From contig NWUY0304319326.1 in assembly GCA_004151065.3 (NCBI GenBank), positions 1 to 11,240 of the forward strand: a stretch of 11,240 nt of DNA, read 5' to 3'. Shown here in pieces: positions 1 through 7,719 of this stretch; within the stretch, counting starts at the first letter, position 1, and every line of letters begins with the position of its first letter. Source of the stretch: Larix sibirica (Eukaryota; Streptophyta; Pinopsida; Pinales; Pinaceae). The notes under the pieces are model-generated. The model worked only from the letters and a program-made list of their open reading frames with translations. It searched no databases and was not told the origin of the DNA. The position numbers and the translations under genes were made by a program.

Positions 1-51
1 TCCAACTGATGTGTGCTTGTCTTCTGCTTCCTGGTGAAGCTCAGGAGGTCA

Positions 52-549
52 ATGTAAACCTAATTCATGTTCATCCTTTGGATTAGATCCAAAATATGTC
101 TTACCACTCCTGGGAACATCATCATCTCTTATAATTATTTTGATATCACCCACAAAGAAACTAGGATTGATTTCACCTTCCGCATTGCCAACAACCAGAC
201 ATTGGACTACTAGATCTTCAATTGTGCATGGACCTTCTTTATCTTCTTCCCAGGAGTTATTCAGTAACTCATCAACCTTATGGTTTCTGCAAATAGGCTG
301 ATTTATATCTTCCTCTTGCTTCTCCTTCATATCAGTACCTTTGGTCTTCTTTTCTTCCCTACAACTTAGTTCCTTCCTTGATGGCTTGTTGGTCTTCAAG
401 GAATCCACATGTGTCACTGTTTTGACTTTCTTGGGTAACAAGAATCCCACTTCTTTGCACACATCATTTACCATCAATGCAATCTCCCCGTCGACGCATT
501 TAATGCTCCCCAACATGGTGCTTATTGTTCGCCCAAAAGTGACATCCAA
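52..549 (-). CDS. Unrecognised open stretch, possible exon or element ORF fragment
   Basis: About 165 codons are open on the minus strand, reading from 549 down to a stop at 49-51. There is no ATG at the upstream end: the frame is closed by TAG just above 549, and the first in-frame ATG gives MLGSIKCVDGEI. The middle is Lys/Glu-rich (CREEKKTKGTDMKEKQEED) and looks disordered. The C-terminal part (EDLVVQCLVVGNAEGEINPSFF) is more fold-like. I recognise no domain. It could be an exon of an unknown gene, an ORF1 remnant of a retroelement, or a chance frame. The length in AT-rich DNA argues mildly for past coding. Confidence 0.3.
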
Positions 550-657
550 GTGATTATTCTATATTGCGTTAAAGTTTATATGTGGGATGAGATTAAAGGG
601 GTTGTACACAAGGGTAGATCCCTAGAAAATTTCACAAGAGTGTTGGATGTCACTCTT
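535..657. repeat. Inverted repeat pair, 15-bp arms
   Basis: The arm TTGGATGTCACTCTT on the plus strand (643-657) matches the reverse complement of 535-549 with one mismatch. The left arm coincides with the upstream end of the open stretch at 52-549. It could mark the edge of a small element, but no target duplication was found. Confidence 0.35.
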
Positions 658-670
658 AAACACGGGTCAA

Positions 671-770
671 GATGACAATTTCATCTTCATATTTAAAATA
701 AATATTTTTTAGAGTTTTAAGATAAAAATTCCATCTATATATTTGAAATAAATATTTTTTAGTTGTTCTA
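671..770. repeat. 50-bp imperfect tandem duplication, AT-rich
   Basis: Two adjacent ~50-bp units (671-720 and 721-770) share aaataaatattttttag and the flanking gat...aatt.catct pattern, with several substitutions. Confidence 0.7.
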
Positions 771-778
771 AGTGAACA

Positions 779-961
779 TTACAAAAATAAATCTTTTTCA
801 TCGTAATCTTCTTTATCAGGTCCCATTGTCCTTATAGTATGTTCAGCCAGCGTGGCAAAAGTTTCAAAGGGATAAAGCGGCATGCTTTGCTGTAATTTGT
901 GGATGCCTTTCAAGTGTTGCACACGTGGACCTTTAAGGTTGAAAAAGGTGTTTTTAACCAT
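779..961 (-). pseudogene. Short coding-like stretch, unknown
   Basis: Sixty codons on the minus strand ending at a TAA. The composition of the last 40 (PLYPFETFATLAEHTIRTMG, then an acidic tail DKEDYDEKDLFL) resembles a real protein C-terminus more than random AT-rich DNA. No domain is recognised and no companion exon could be joined. Treat it as an unproven fragment. Confidence 0.2.
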
Positions 962-1084
962 ATGTTGTCTGATTTACTGAACCTGGAAATTCCATGTATA
1001 AGATTATTAGACATTATTATTGCAGTGTTTCTGCAAACAACCTTGGCTAAAAATAATCCCAGAGAAAAGAGAGCATCAATAGTA

Positions 1085-1180
1085 GCTGTTGAATCGTTTC
1101 ATATGGAGAGTCATGACAGAATCACAGATCAGTCAGCTGTTAAATCCTTTCATATGGAGTCATGACAGAATCACAGATCA
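1085..1180. repeat. 51-bp imperfect tandem duplication
   Basis: Units start at 1085 and 1136. Both contain tttcatatggag, then tcatgacagaatcacagatc. The second copy lacks two bases (gagag to gag) and has two substitutions near its start. Confidence 0.8.
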
Positions 1181-1688
1181 TGGGTTTCACACGTCTATAG
1201 ACAGAGCTCATTCAAATCATTACAATACTTCAACTTCAACCACCAACATGTAAGATCCCGGATTCATGAGAGAAACCCATATTACTATATCCCACCATAC
1301 TTTTACATTCATGTATTGTAGTTAACTGGATAACTTTGGAGGATATCTGTACACCTTTTTGGGGGAATATCTCTTATAATTTTTTTTTTGCTAAGCCGCC
1401 ACACACTGAGGGGCGAATCTATGGCATCAAAGTCACCCAGGACTTGAAAAAGACTATACAATACAAAGTGCAAGCCACTAAAATGAACTAGCACTTTGTT
1501 CTTCCAAATTTGAAAGGAGGACACAATTCAATGTGCAAAAACAGAACCTGGGTATATTACCTGCATGCATGATTCTTTTTTAAATTTGAGATGGAAAATT
1601 TCAGGTTCCATGTTTATTAAGTGTCCATGTCCTCACGATGGTTTGGGGGGTCCACACCAACAGCTTAGGAATAAGTGATAGCCAAACT
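1181..1688. other. Downstream flank of the hydrolase, no gene seen
   Basis: Contains the likely hydrolase 3' untranslated region (up to about 1600) and a T10 run ending at 1389. I see no credible coding or RNA gene here. Confidence 0.5.
1613..1618 (-). terminator. Poly(A) signal candidate for the hydrolase
   Basis: Perfect AATAAA on the minus strand, about 70 nt past the stop codon. Another AATAAA overlaps the stop codon itself (1688-1693) and is less likely to be used. The cleavage site is not visible. Confidence 0.4.
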
Positions 1689-1805
1689 TTATTTCAAGGG
1701 TAACTCCATTTTCAATTTAGAGACGAAAGGTACCAGTGCTGCCAATAATACTGTTGGACACTCTTCATGAGGAAGGTGTCCACAATTGGAGATTGTGACC
1801 ACTCT
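1689..1805 (-). CDS. Hydrolase exon 6: catalytic His and C-terminus
   Basis: Starts after GTGCCTTGCAG and codes for 38 residues (505-542) before the TAA at 1691-1689. RVVTISNCGHLPHEECP is the family's catalytic-His motif (His514), followed by VLLAALVPFVSKL and a short tail MELPLK. The exon is too short to stand out as an isolated open frame, but the motif and the junction with exon 5 identify it. Confidence 0.9.
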   Translation of the reverse strand, partial: RVVTISNCGHLPHEECPTVLLAALVPFVSKLKMELPLK

Positions 1806-4800
1806 CTGCAAGGCACGGGGCAATTTAAGTCATATTAATCTAGAACACTATAATCACATGGATATAGATTTAGATTTATTTTGCATTACAGGATGTACAA
1901 CATGGCTTCAAGCTAGGCAACAGAAAGGAAATAGAATGACTCACAATATTTTGATTTCTAGATACCGAGGCTTGAGCTGATTTTAGTTGAGCTACTGTGT
2001 CTTCTGCACCAACTAACACAATTCCCTTGACTTCTACCTGCATCACCATCATAAACCTCAATATTTACATATTTGAAGGCATCTGCGTATAATTTTCTAT
2101 GGGACAGGAACGTGGGCATGCAGTGAAACAAGAAGCTGTTTAAATTACCAATTGCAAGTCAGTTTCCAATCTTACCCCATGCTGCTAGTGGTAGCAGCCA
2201 AAACCAGATCACCATTTATTATCTATTATGTACCAAGCTGACAGGTGAATACCATATTCAGCTTTGAAAAGTATGTTATTAGACAGGTCACCAAACTACC
2301 CTGGAAACTCACATTGGAAATATCTTGACGTTTGTGCAACCTTTCAGCAGCCATTAAGGCTAGCAATCCACCATCATCGTGACCAATAAGCACAACAGAA
2401 GAAAACGCCAGCTTCTGACAAAATGATGATAACAGACCAACCTGCAAGAAGCATCAACATTAGATCTACCACAGACAATGCAAAGAGATTGAAAAACATT
2501 ACGAGCCATACTTAAATCAAGTACTTAAATTTCCCAGAAGATCAATTACAATATAATTCTCAGAAAGAAAATGAAATAGAACAATATCTCCCTACAAATA
2601 TAAGGGATAAAAGGGCTTCAAACACGAACAAAACAAAATGAGATTGAAACTGTAAGGAGAGAAGAATCAGAAATTAAATGGGCAAATAGTCAAAACTCTG
2701 AATTGATGAGATCGAACCCAAATCCACATGGTCCTAGGTCTCACCTGGGACTCAAGTTCACATGAATTGGGCAGTCCTTTTACATCCCATTCTGATTTAC
2801 TGGGGCAAGAAGTAAGTCCCCAACCAGGCCGGTCAAAAGCAGCAACAGTACATCTAGTTTGCCTTTCCAGGGGATTCATAACATACCTCCAAGAGAAAAC
2901 CCCTCCCCCAGATCCATGTATCAAAATTACCCCCATGCATCCAGGTTTCTGTTGTCTTGCCTCTGATAACTTTTCTACTGACCCAAACTCGTCATGCTTA
3001 TAATTGTCCAACTTCAATAAGGGTATATGGTCAAAGAGACCAGAATAGCTATTTGAGCCATACTTTGAGACTGGGTTCACTTCTATAACAGTAGAGCCAC
3101 TCAATAGTGGAGTATACAAGGGCGCATTTGTCAAAGTATGTCTTAACTTCCTGGAAATTTTATCAAATCTTGGAAGCAAAGGATTATCAAATCTTAACCT
3201 TCTCAGCATAGACCCATAATTTTCACCATGGCTGTCATGGAAAGCACTGGAAGTGTAAGAATGACTACTTTTTGTAATCTTGTAATGGATAACCAGACCT
3301 TCACAGAGCATGAAAAGACTGTCACCATCAGGAAGCATTCTTGAAGGCAGGTGTTTCCCTTCATCAAATAAATATTTCTTTTCAGAATTAGCTTTAACAA
3401 TTCTACCCATATTGGGCGTGGGAGAACAAGGAAGATTCCGATAACCATGGAAAACAGTTTTGTATACTGGAACCTGTAAAATGCAAGACATGGTCAATAA
3501 TCAGATTAGTACATTATCTATCGAGATGAGAAATGCCAGATTATAAAATATTAATGATGACTCTGATACTTTTGAACGGAGTAAATTGTAAAGATAAAAA
3601 AGCATAAGAATTACTACTGTGTATGAAACTGGAGGGAAGTTAAACAATGCAGTTCTGAGCAGTCTACGGTAACAGAAGCCCATCTCCTTTTCGAATTAGC
3701 CATGATAGGATTCTCAGGATTTGAAACTATCACCGGTGACCGATATGGCCTTCCCATACCACTACACTATATCATACCAACCTTGGTACACAGATCATAA
3801 TAGAACGTATGCCAAATAACACCCTTGCCTATGTGGCAGCCTTTACACAGTGGGAAAACGTCCCATAAACTCTAGAAAACATAGCAAAGCTAACCTGCAT
3901 ATCACTTTCAAAGGGCAGACTCTGGTTTCCATTTTCTTTGCAGGTTTACTTGGTGCAGACATATTAAAGGTAAGCTCCTTCAGAGCGAAGAAATTTGGCC
4001 TTGCTTTTCATTTGGAGGCTCTATTTAGTGCACCCTTTATATGAAAAATAATATAACCTGTGAGATACATAAATTCTTCCAAACCATAATTGCCGGGCCA
4101 TTTCTAACCCCCCTGGGCCATGGCCCATACCCACATCCTGATGACCTCCTTTACAAAGGAAAATTGCCATAACCCAAATAACTGTAGTTCAAAAGTTTTC
4201 ATCCTTGTCATACAATACCCAATACCCACAACCAGACTTATGCAACATTGTTCTAAACTTATGCAATAAATCTTAAATATAGGGTTCATAAAATGGGATT
4301 AATGATGGAAACTGCAGCTATTTCAGGAATCCCGAAGACCTTGGTTATGTTTTCTGGAGGTGGCCATTCGTTAAGGAGGCCTGGACTTGGATACCAGGTC
4401 TGTTTGCATCTCAACTCTAGTGGTGGGTTGTCCTTCTTTAGGACCTTTGGCGCTACCACAAATCTGTCTGGAGTGTTTGGCAGGTAATGAGGATGGTCAC
4501 TCTCCACTGAATGTGGTGAAAGAGATGTGCGAGAACATTAAAGATTTGCCAGATGAATGGGTAGCTAAAATTGATGGATTCTTGACTCAATAGCTGTTCA
4601 ATGTTCAGCCCATCATCCATGTGATTGCCTTAAGAAAGATAGATATACGAATTAGATCTCTATGCACTTACATGGGTAGGTATGGGCAGGGAAAAGGCAA
4701 TTTGATGTGATGATGGGTTAGCATTTACTCTTTGAAAGAATGGCAAATGCATCCCCTTCAATGATATATAAGTGTCAGATAAAGAAAAACCTAAAAAGAC

Positions 4801-5793
4801 CTCAAATGTGTAGCTTGAAAACCTATTTCACCATGAGGAAAAGATCTTACCGCTTCTGGATCAAGCTGATGGAAGTGAAGCATTTTACGCCTAACTTTAC
4901 ATCTAGTCCTGTATGCCACCACAATGTGACCAAGAGCCAAGGCAATAGACAACAAGAGCATTTCCAGCATACTCCATGGATGTTGAAAACCTCTGGACTC
5001 TACTGAGGGGCTTTCTAATGAAGAAGAAGCCATAACCAAGCATGCCTTAACAACAATAAGCACACCTGAAACCAGGCCACAGAATACTGTTGTCCAAAGG
5101 TAAGGCCCAAAAGGCAGGCCAAGTGCATCAAATACAGAATAAACACCTGCAAACAATTCAATCAGCATTATCATCTGAATTAACATCATACTGTCACGGT
5201 TGTTGCAAGATACAATGACAAAAATATATACATTGACATAAATAAACAAGCCATATACAATCTCAATAATACATCAGCTGAGCAAAAACAACATTGTCGC
5301 TTTATCTGAGAGCACAGCTACAGCCATTGATATGAGCACAAATGGCTGGAATTTTTACTAAAACAAATCACATGGCTGGGCATAAAATTCATAGACTGCA
5401 TGAGTAGGATTGTGTTATTCATCACTATCAGCTACTGAAGAGCAATCACCAATAAACTATTAGGGAGATTCAGTTCATAGTGTGGATACAAACAGTTAAT
5501 GACTCAAATCTGAATACAGGAAGCTTACATATTATAACCACAGAGCGAAGAAGAGAAATTGTGGGTATATCAAGGAGAGAAGACCCTAAACTATATGAAG
5601 CCCAGAGCATCCTCAAATCAGAAGCATATCCGAGGCTGGTGGAAAGCAGAATCCATGGCAGCATAACGTCCAGAATGCACATGAGAAGAGGAGTAACGCA
5701 GACTAACAGAGAACCCACCATCATTAACATTACAAACAATGTTAAGATTGCTCTACGTAGCCTCTGCAAGCAGCCCCTGCAAGAAGAAGCCAT
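1689..5793 (-). CDS. Membrane-anchored alpha/beta hydrolase, six exons, lid region missing
   Basis: Joining 5529-5793, 4851-5146, 2745-3473, 2313-2441, 1945-2037 and 1689-1805 on the minus strand gives one 542-residue frame with GT-AG at every junction. Residues 1-187 hold about four hydrophobic segments (near 16-49, 76-94, 103-127, 148-167). A variable linker follows, then the hydrolase core: oxyanion motif HGSGGG at 373-378, FDRPGWG at 400-406, nucleophile elbow GHDDGG (Asp452), acid motif GAED (Asp486) and CGHLPHEE (His514). The layout matches the plant family containing Arabidopsis At1g80280, which I recall as about 647 residues. An Asp nucleophile is as in epoxide hydrolases and haloalkane dehalogenases, but the substrate is unknown. 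Only 34 residues separate Asp452 from Asp486, against well over 100 in relatives, so the lid is lost. It may be a shortened paralogue or an early pseudogene. The start is ATG 5793 (G at -3, G at +4); the in-frame TTG at 5808 is not credible. Confidence 0.85.
1945..2037 (-). CDS. Hydrolase exon 5: beta6 joined directly to beta7/acid motif
   Basis: Thirty-one codons (residues 474-504) between GATGCAG|GTAGAAG and AATATT|GTGAGTC, phase 0. VEVKGIVL matches the end of the core before the lid in relatives, and VGAEDTVAQLKSAQ matches the strand carrying the acid residue after the lid. Here they are adjacent in one exon. An earlier donor (TCG|GTATCT) is possible. The GTGAGT donor is preferred because it keeps the family spacing of 13 residues from KSAQ to the Arg that begins exon 6. 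Confidence 0.8.
2313..2441 (-). CDS. Hydrolase exon 4: nucleophile elbow
   Basis: Forty-three codons (residues 431-473) between CTTCTTGCAG|GTTGG and TCCAAT|GTGAGT, phase 0. It carries FSSVVLIGHDDGGLLAL. The elbow is G-x-D-x-G, so the predicted nucleophile is Asp452 instead of Ser. Confidence 0.9.
2745..3473 (-). CDS. Hydrolase exon 3: linker, oxyanion hole and first core strands
   Basis: Exactly 243 codons (residues 188-430), from ATTTTACAG|GTTCCAG to GAGTCCCAG|GTGAGA, phase 0 at both ends. The first ~170 residues are a family-variable linker containing the recognisable SPTPNMG and LPDGDSLF. The hydrolase fold starts near GVILIHGSGGG (oxyanion hole) and runs through FSWRYVM and AAFDRPGWGLT. 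The long open frame with family motifs from end to end makes this the best supported exon. Confidence 0.92.
3474..4850 (-). other. Hydrolase intron 2 (1377 bp) with a low-stop segment
   Basis: The longest intron of the gene, with donor GTAAGA at 4850 and acceptor TTTTACAG ending at 3474. The other introns are 382, 303, 275 and 139 bp. Between about 4286 and 4593 it is open in two overlapping plus-strand frames and one minus-strand frame. One plus frame ends DLPDEWVAKIDGFLTQ-stop. I do not recognise any of these. They may be a captured or degenerated gene fragment, or chance. The exon 2/3 phase and the family alignment leave no room for an extra hydrolase exon here. Confidence 0.5.
4851..5146 (-). 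CDS. Hydrolase exon 2: membrane segments 3 and 4
   Basis: Begins after GAATTGTTTGCAG and ends at GATCCAGAAGCG|GTAAGATC. It codes for residues 89-187. Hydrophobic segments at about 103-127 and 148-167 flank a Ser-rich loop. ALGHIVVAYRTRCKVRRK followed by DPEA is a strongly conserved family signature, with positive charges just after the last membrane segment. It ends in phase 0. Confidence 0.85.
5529..5793 (-). CDS. Hydrolase exon 1: N-terminus and first membrane segments
   Basis: Codes for residues 1-88 plus one base of codon 89. It opens MASSCRGCLQRLRR, a Cys/Arg-rich cytosolic-looking start, followed by a long hydrophobic stretch (about 16-49) and a second one near the end. The donor is ATAT|GTAAGC with GT at 5528-5527. 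The split codon T|GT restores Cys89 on joining to exon 2, which supports both junctions. Confidence 0.85.
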
Positions 5794-5908
5794 GACTCGA
5801 GAACTCAATCAACCAGAGTGTAGCAATGTGTTGTTTTTCACGGCATGGGCAAAATTTAAAATCAAAATTATGATTTTGTCTTTTTGCGAGACAATATCTG
5901 GGTGGCGC

Positions 5909-5914
5909 TCACAT
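5909..5914 (-). promoter_or_regulatory. AUG-stop minimal upstream ORF candidate
   Basis: The minus strand reads ATGTGA here, a start codon followed at once by a stop, about 119 nt before the main ATG. A second tiny upstream frame, ATG CCG TGA, lies at 5838-5846. Both matter only if the leader extends this far. Confidence 0.3.
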
Positions 5915-5929
5915 GGACTGCCCGAGGCT

Positions 5930-5988
5930 CCTTCGGTTTGCCCGAAGGGGTATCTACTAGTTAGTAGTACCGAGACCCTTTTGGTCTC
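5930..5988. promoter_or_regulatory. Three hairpins back to back upstream of the hydrolase start
   Basis: Hairpin 1 (5930-5948): CCTTCGG/CCGAAGG, loop of 5. Hairpin 2 (5949-5971): GGTA-CTACT/AGTAG-TACC with one bulged base, loop of 4. Hairpin 3 (5972-5988): GAGACC/GGTCTC, loop of 5. They abut with no spacer, 137-195 bp before ATG 5793. If transcribed they would lie in the 5' leader. The transcription start is unknown, so a leader role is inferred. Confidence 0.5.
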
Positions 5989-6000
5989 TTGGGTCGAAGG

Positions 6001-6052
6001 GTTTCAGCTCAGCAGTAAACAAGAGAGTTTCAGCCCAGCAGTAAACAAGTAT
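6001..6052. repeat. 26-bp tandem duplication
   Basis: Two adjacent copies of a 26-bp unit beginning gtttcagcYcagcagtaaac, with a T/C difference inside and minor differences at the ends of the units. It sits just upstream of the hairpin cluster relative to the hydrolase gene. Confidence 0.8.
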
Positions 6053-6101
6053 TTCTTTCAATTTTTTGGTTAAAACTTCTGATTGTGGGTAAATGGTTGA
6101 T

Positions 6102-6124
6102 GGGTTGGGTAGAGTAGGGTAGGG
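6102..6124 (+). other. G-quadruplex motif, telomere-like
   Basis: Four GGG runs with spacers of 2, 7 and 2 bases (GGGTTGGG, then GGGTAGGG). The minus strand reads AACCCTACCCTA, resembling the telo-box of plant promoters. It is about 310 bp upstream of the hydrolase start. Confidence 0.45.
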
Positions 6125-6557
6125 TTGGTTAACTTGCCAGAGAAGGAATAGATGTGCCTCTGAAGCACAAGGATATGCCCCACTTTTTCATCAAAGTGAT
6201 TCGTGTGAGGTGGGACCCACTGAATAGCTAGGAATACCTTTCTTGACTGCTCACTGCTCAAGGGGATGAATAGTGTAATGGAGACTTTTTCTTTTCCTTT
6301 TCCATTTTTTTCTTCTGAAATTCTGATAGTTGTCTGATAAGGTGGATGAATAGTCTCATCATCGCCATCATTTTAAGAATCCTCATAATCCACTTTGTAT
6401 GGCATAATAAGGTAATATCATTGCGTTCTTGATGGAATGTAAAAAAATGTGTGAGCACATCACATTTTGAATTTTTTGAAATGTTAGAGAAGTGAATAAA
6501 TAAAGAATATTTATTTTAATGTAAATGAATTAGACGCATATAAAGTGAAATGGAGAT

Positions 6558-7085
6558 CTTTAGATTGATATGGTTTCTTCCTTTCTTTTTTTTCACTTGG
6601 AAATATGTCAACATTTGTTTTTTTGGAAAATCAAGTTATGGTCAGATTACATAATCCACTCAATCATTACATAGGGGCTCAACAAGCTGCATCATATCAC
6701 TGAGAATAATTGAATTTGGGTGGGAAGGGTAACAATCATCCTCCCAACCATCCAAACTACATCCACATCCAATGGACAGGTTCCCTTCCTATTGTTGAAG
6801 GGCTGAAAGACCTGTTCTAAGGACATTGGAACTAGTGTTTATTCTCAATGTATGTAGAACAATTAGTGGTCGATTACAACAGTGGTCATGCTTTTTTGAG
6901 TATTTGATTCTGCTCTGTCTTGTCTTGGTATCTGAGCACGATCGATTGAAAGGAACTTTTTAGTTTTGTTATGTTGTTGACATTAACTATGCGTAAAAGT
7001 TGTCAATGGAACTCTAAAGCTTTGCAATTGTTTCTTTGATTCACTCCATGAATAACAAGAAGCTGTTTTTTCATTGAAAAAAAAA
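6558..7085 (+). mobile_element. Possible small 5'-truncated LINE 3' end
   Basis: The stretch ends in T6-CATTG-A9 (7066-7085), the same T-run/CAnnG/A-run design seen at the end of the LINE at 8172-10486. The bases after the A-run, gcgaaatagagat (7086-7098), match gtgaaatggagat at 6545-6557 in 11 of 13 positions, both differences being transitions, as expected of an aged target-site duplication. No coding remnant is recognisable inside, so this rests on the ends alone. Confidence 0.35.
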
Positions 7086-7295
7086 GCGAAATAGAGATAA
7101 TGTAATATATATTTTCATAATAGAATTTTTAATTAGAATAATTTAAAAGTCATCTGCAAACTAGAAACTTGTGAGAATGAGTTAATGGAAATAGATTTTG
7201 AAACCTGGTTTCATGTTCCAAAGTCCTCAATGAATAACCCAAAGTAAGATAGATGGTGAATTGTTTTTAATAGAAAGAGATGTGTACTAAAGTCT

Positions 7296-7717
7296 TTGAC
7301 CCTCAAGGTATTCTTGCACACATTGCATTTGATGGATGAGCAAGCTCATATGTGGTTTGGTATTAAAATGAAGGACATAAACTGGATTAACCTGAAGTCT
7401 TCTCTAGTTAGTAGTCTTGAATCTAGCTTGCATTTTGCATGGCCCAAGGAGGATTGCAGAGACTCAAGCCTCGTAGTGAGTGTATCCTTGTATTGTGTTG
7501 GACCCGTGCCTTTTTTACTATAGTTGATGCATTGATTAAGGTTTGCATATCTCAACATATTGGGACTAGCCTTGACTTGAACTTATATGTTGGAGAAGCC
7601 CAGATAATTTTGAGCATGGCATAGCACAATCATCCTAATCATCGTTTTTTGTGTGAGATTTCAAACCTACATTGAGTTTTGAGGAGGCATGCGAGGCTTT
7701 TGGTAAATAATAAGGTA
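7296..7717 (+). pseudogene. Decayed Ty3/gypsy-like gag remnant
   Basis: Gag-like signatures appear in order on the plus strand but in shifting frames. First comes HTLHLMDEQAHMWFGIKMKD...INW, like the 'LeGeA..W......sW..f' core of plant gypsy gag. A frameshift near 7445 leads to LQRLKPRSE, then the GTSLDLNLYVGEAQ segment before a stop at 7622. After a further shift comes PTLSFEEACEAFGK near 7670-7715. Gag packages the element's RNA in the capsid; this copy cannot make it. No LTRs, protease or RT belonging to it were identified. The assignment rests on motif resemblance only. Confidence 0.45.
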
Positions 7718-7719
7718 TC

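Larger units (their letters stand above)
5989..6557. other. Upstream flank of the hydrolase, no gene seen
   Basis: Apart from the duplication and the G-rich motif, this stretch holds a pyrimidine-rich run on the plus strand (about 6286-6315) and AT-rich sequence with a small AATAAATA/TATTTATT hairpin at 6495-6515. No clear TATA box in the hydrolase direction and no convincing coding frame were found. Confidence 0.5.

Noticed and set aside
1309-1524. 71-codon minus-strand open frame
   Set aside because: No recognisable motif and runs through a T/A homopolymer; likely chance.
1945-1960. Alternative exon 5 donor after TCG (GTATCT)
   Set aside because: It would shorten the conserved spacing before the catalytic His exon by seven residues; GTGAGT is the stronger donor.
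2181-2198. Hairpin GCTGCTA/TAGCAGC in intron 4
   Set aside because: Seven base pairs inside an intron with no sign of function; could be chance.
2728-3003. Plus-strand open frame over exon 3
   Set aside because: Shadow of the hydrolase exon; no motifs of its own.
4286-4507. Extra hydrolase exon in intron 2 on the minus strand
   Set aside because: Exons 2 and 3 join in phase with family continuity and no gap, and no good acceptor precedes this stretch.
5794-5808. Upstream start giving five extra N-terminal residues
   Set aside because: It would begin at TTG; ATG 5793 has good context and matches the family's MASS start.
5480-6073. 197-codon plus-strand open frame
   Set aside because: It is antisense to hydrolase exon 1 and its leader; the minus strand carries the family motifs and splice sites.
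6495-6515. AATAAATA/TATTTATT hairpin
   Set aside because: Low-complexity AT sequence, expected by chance in this composition.
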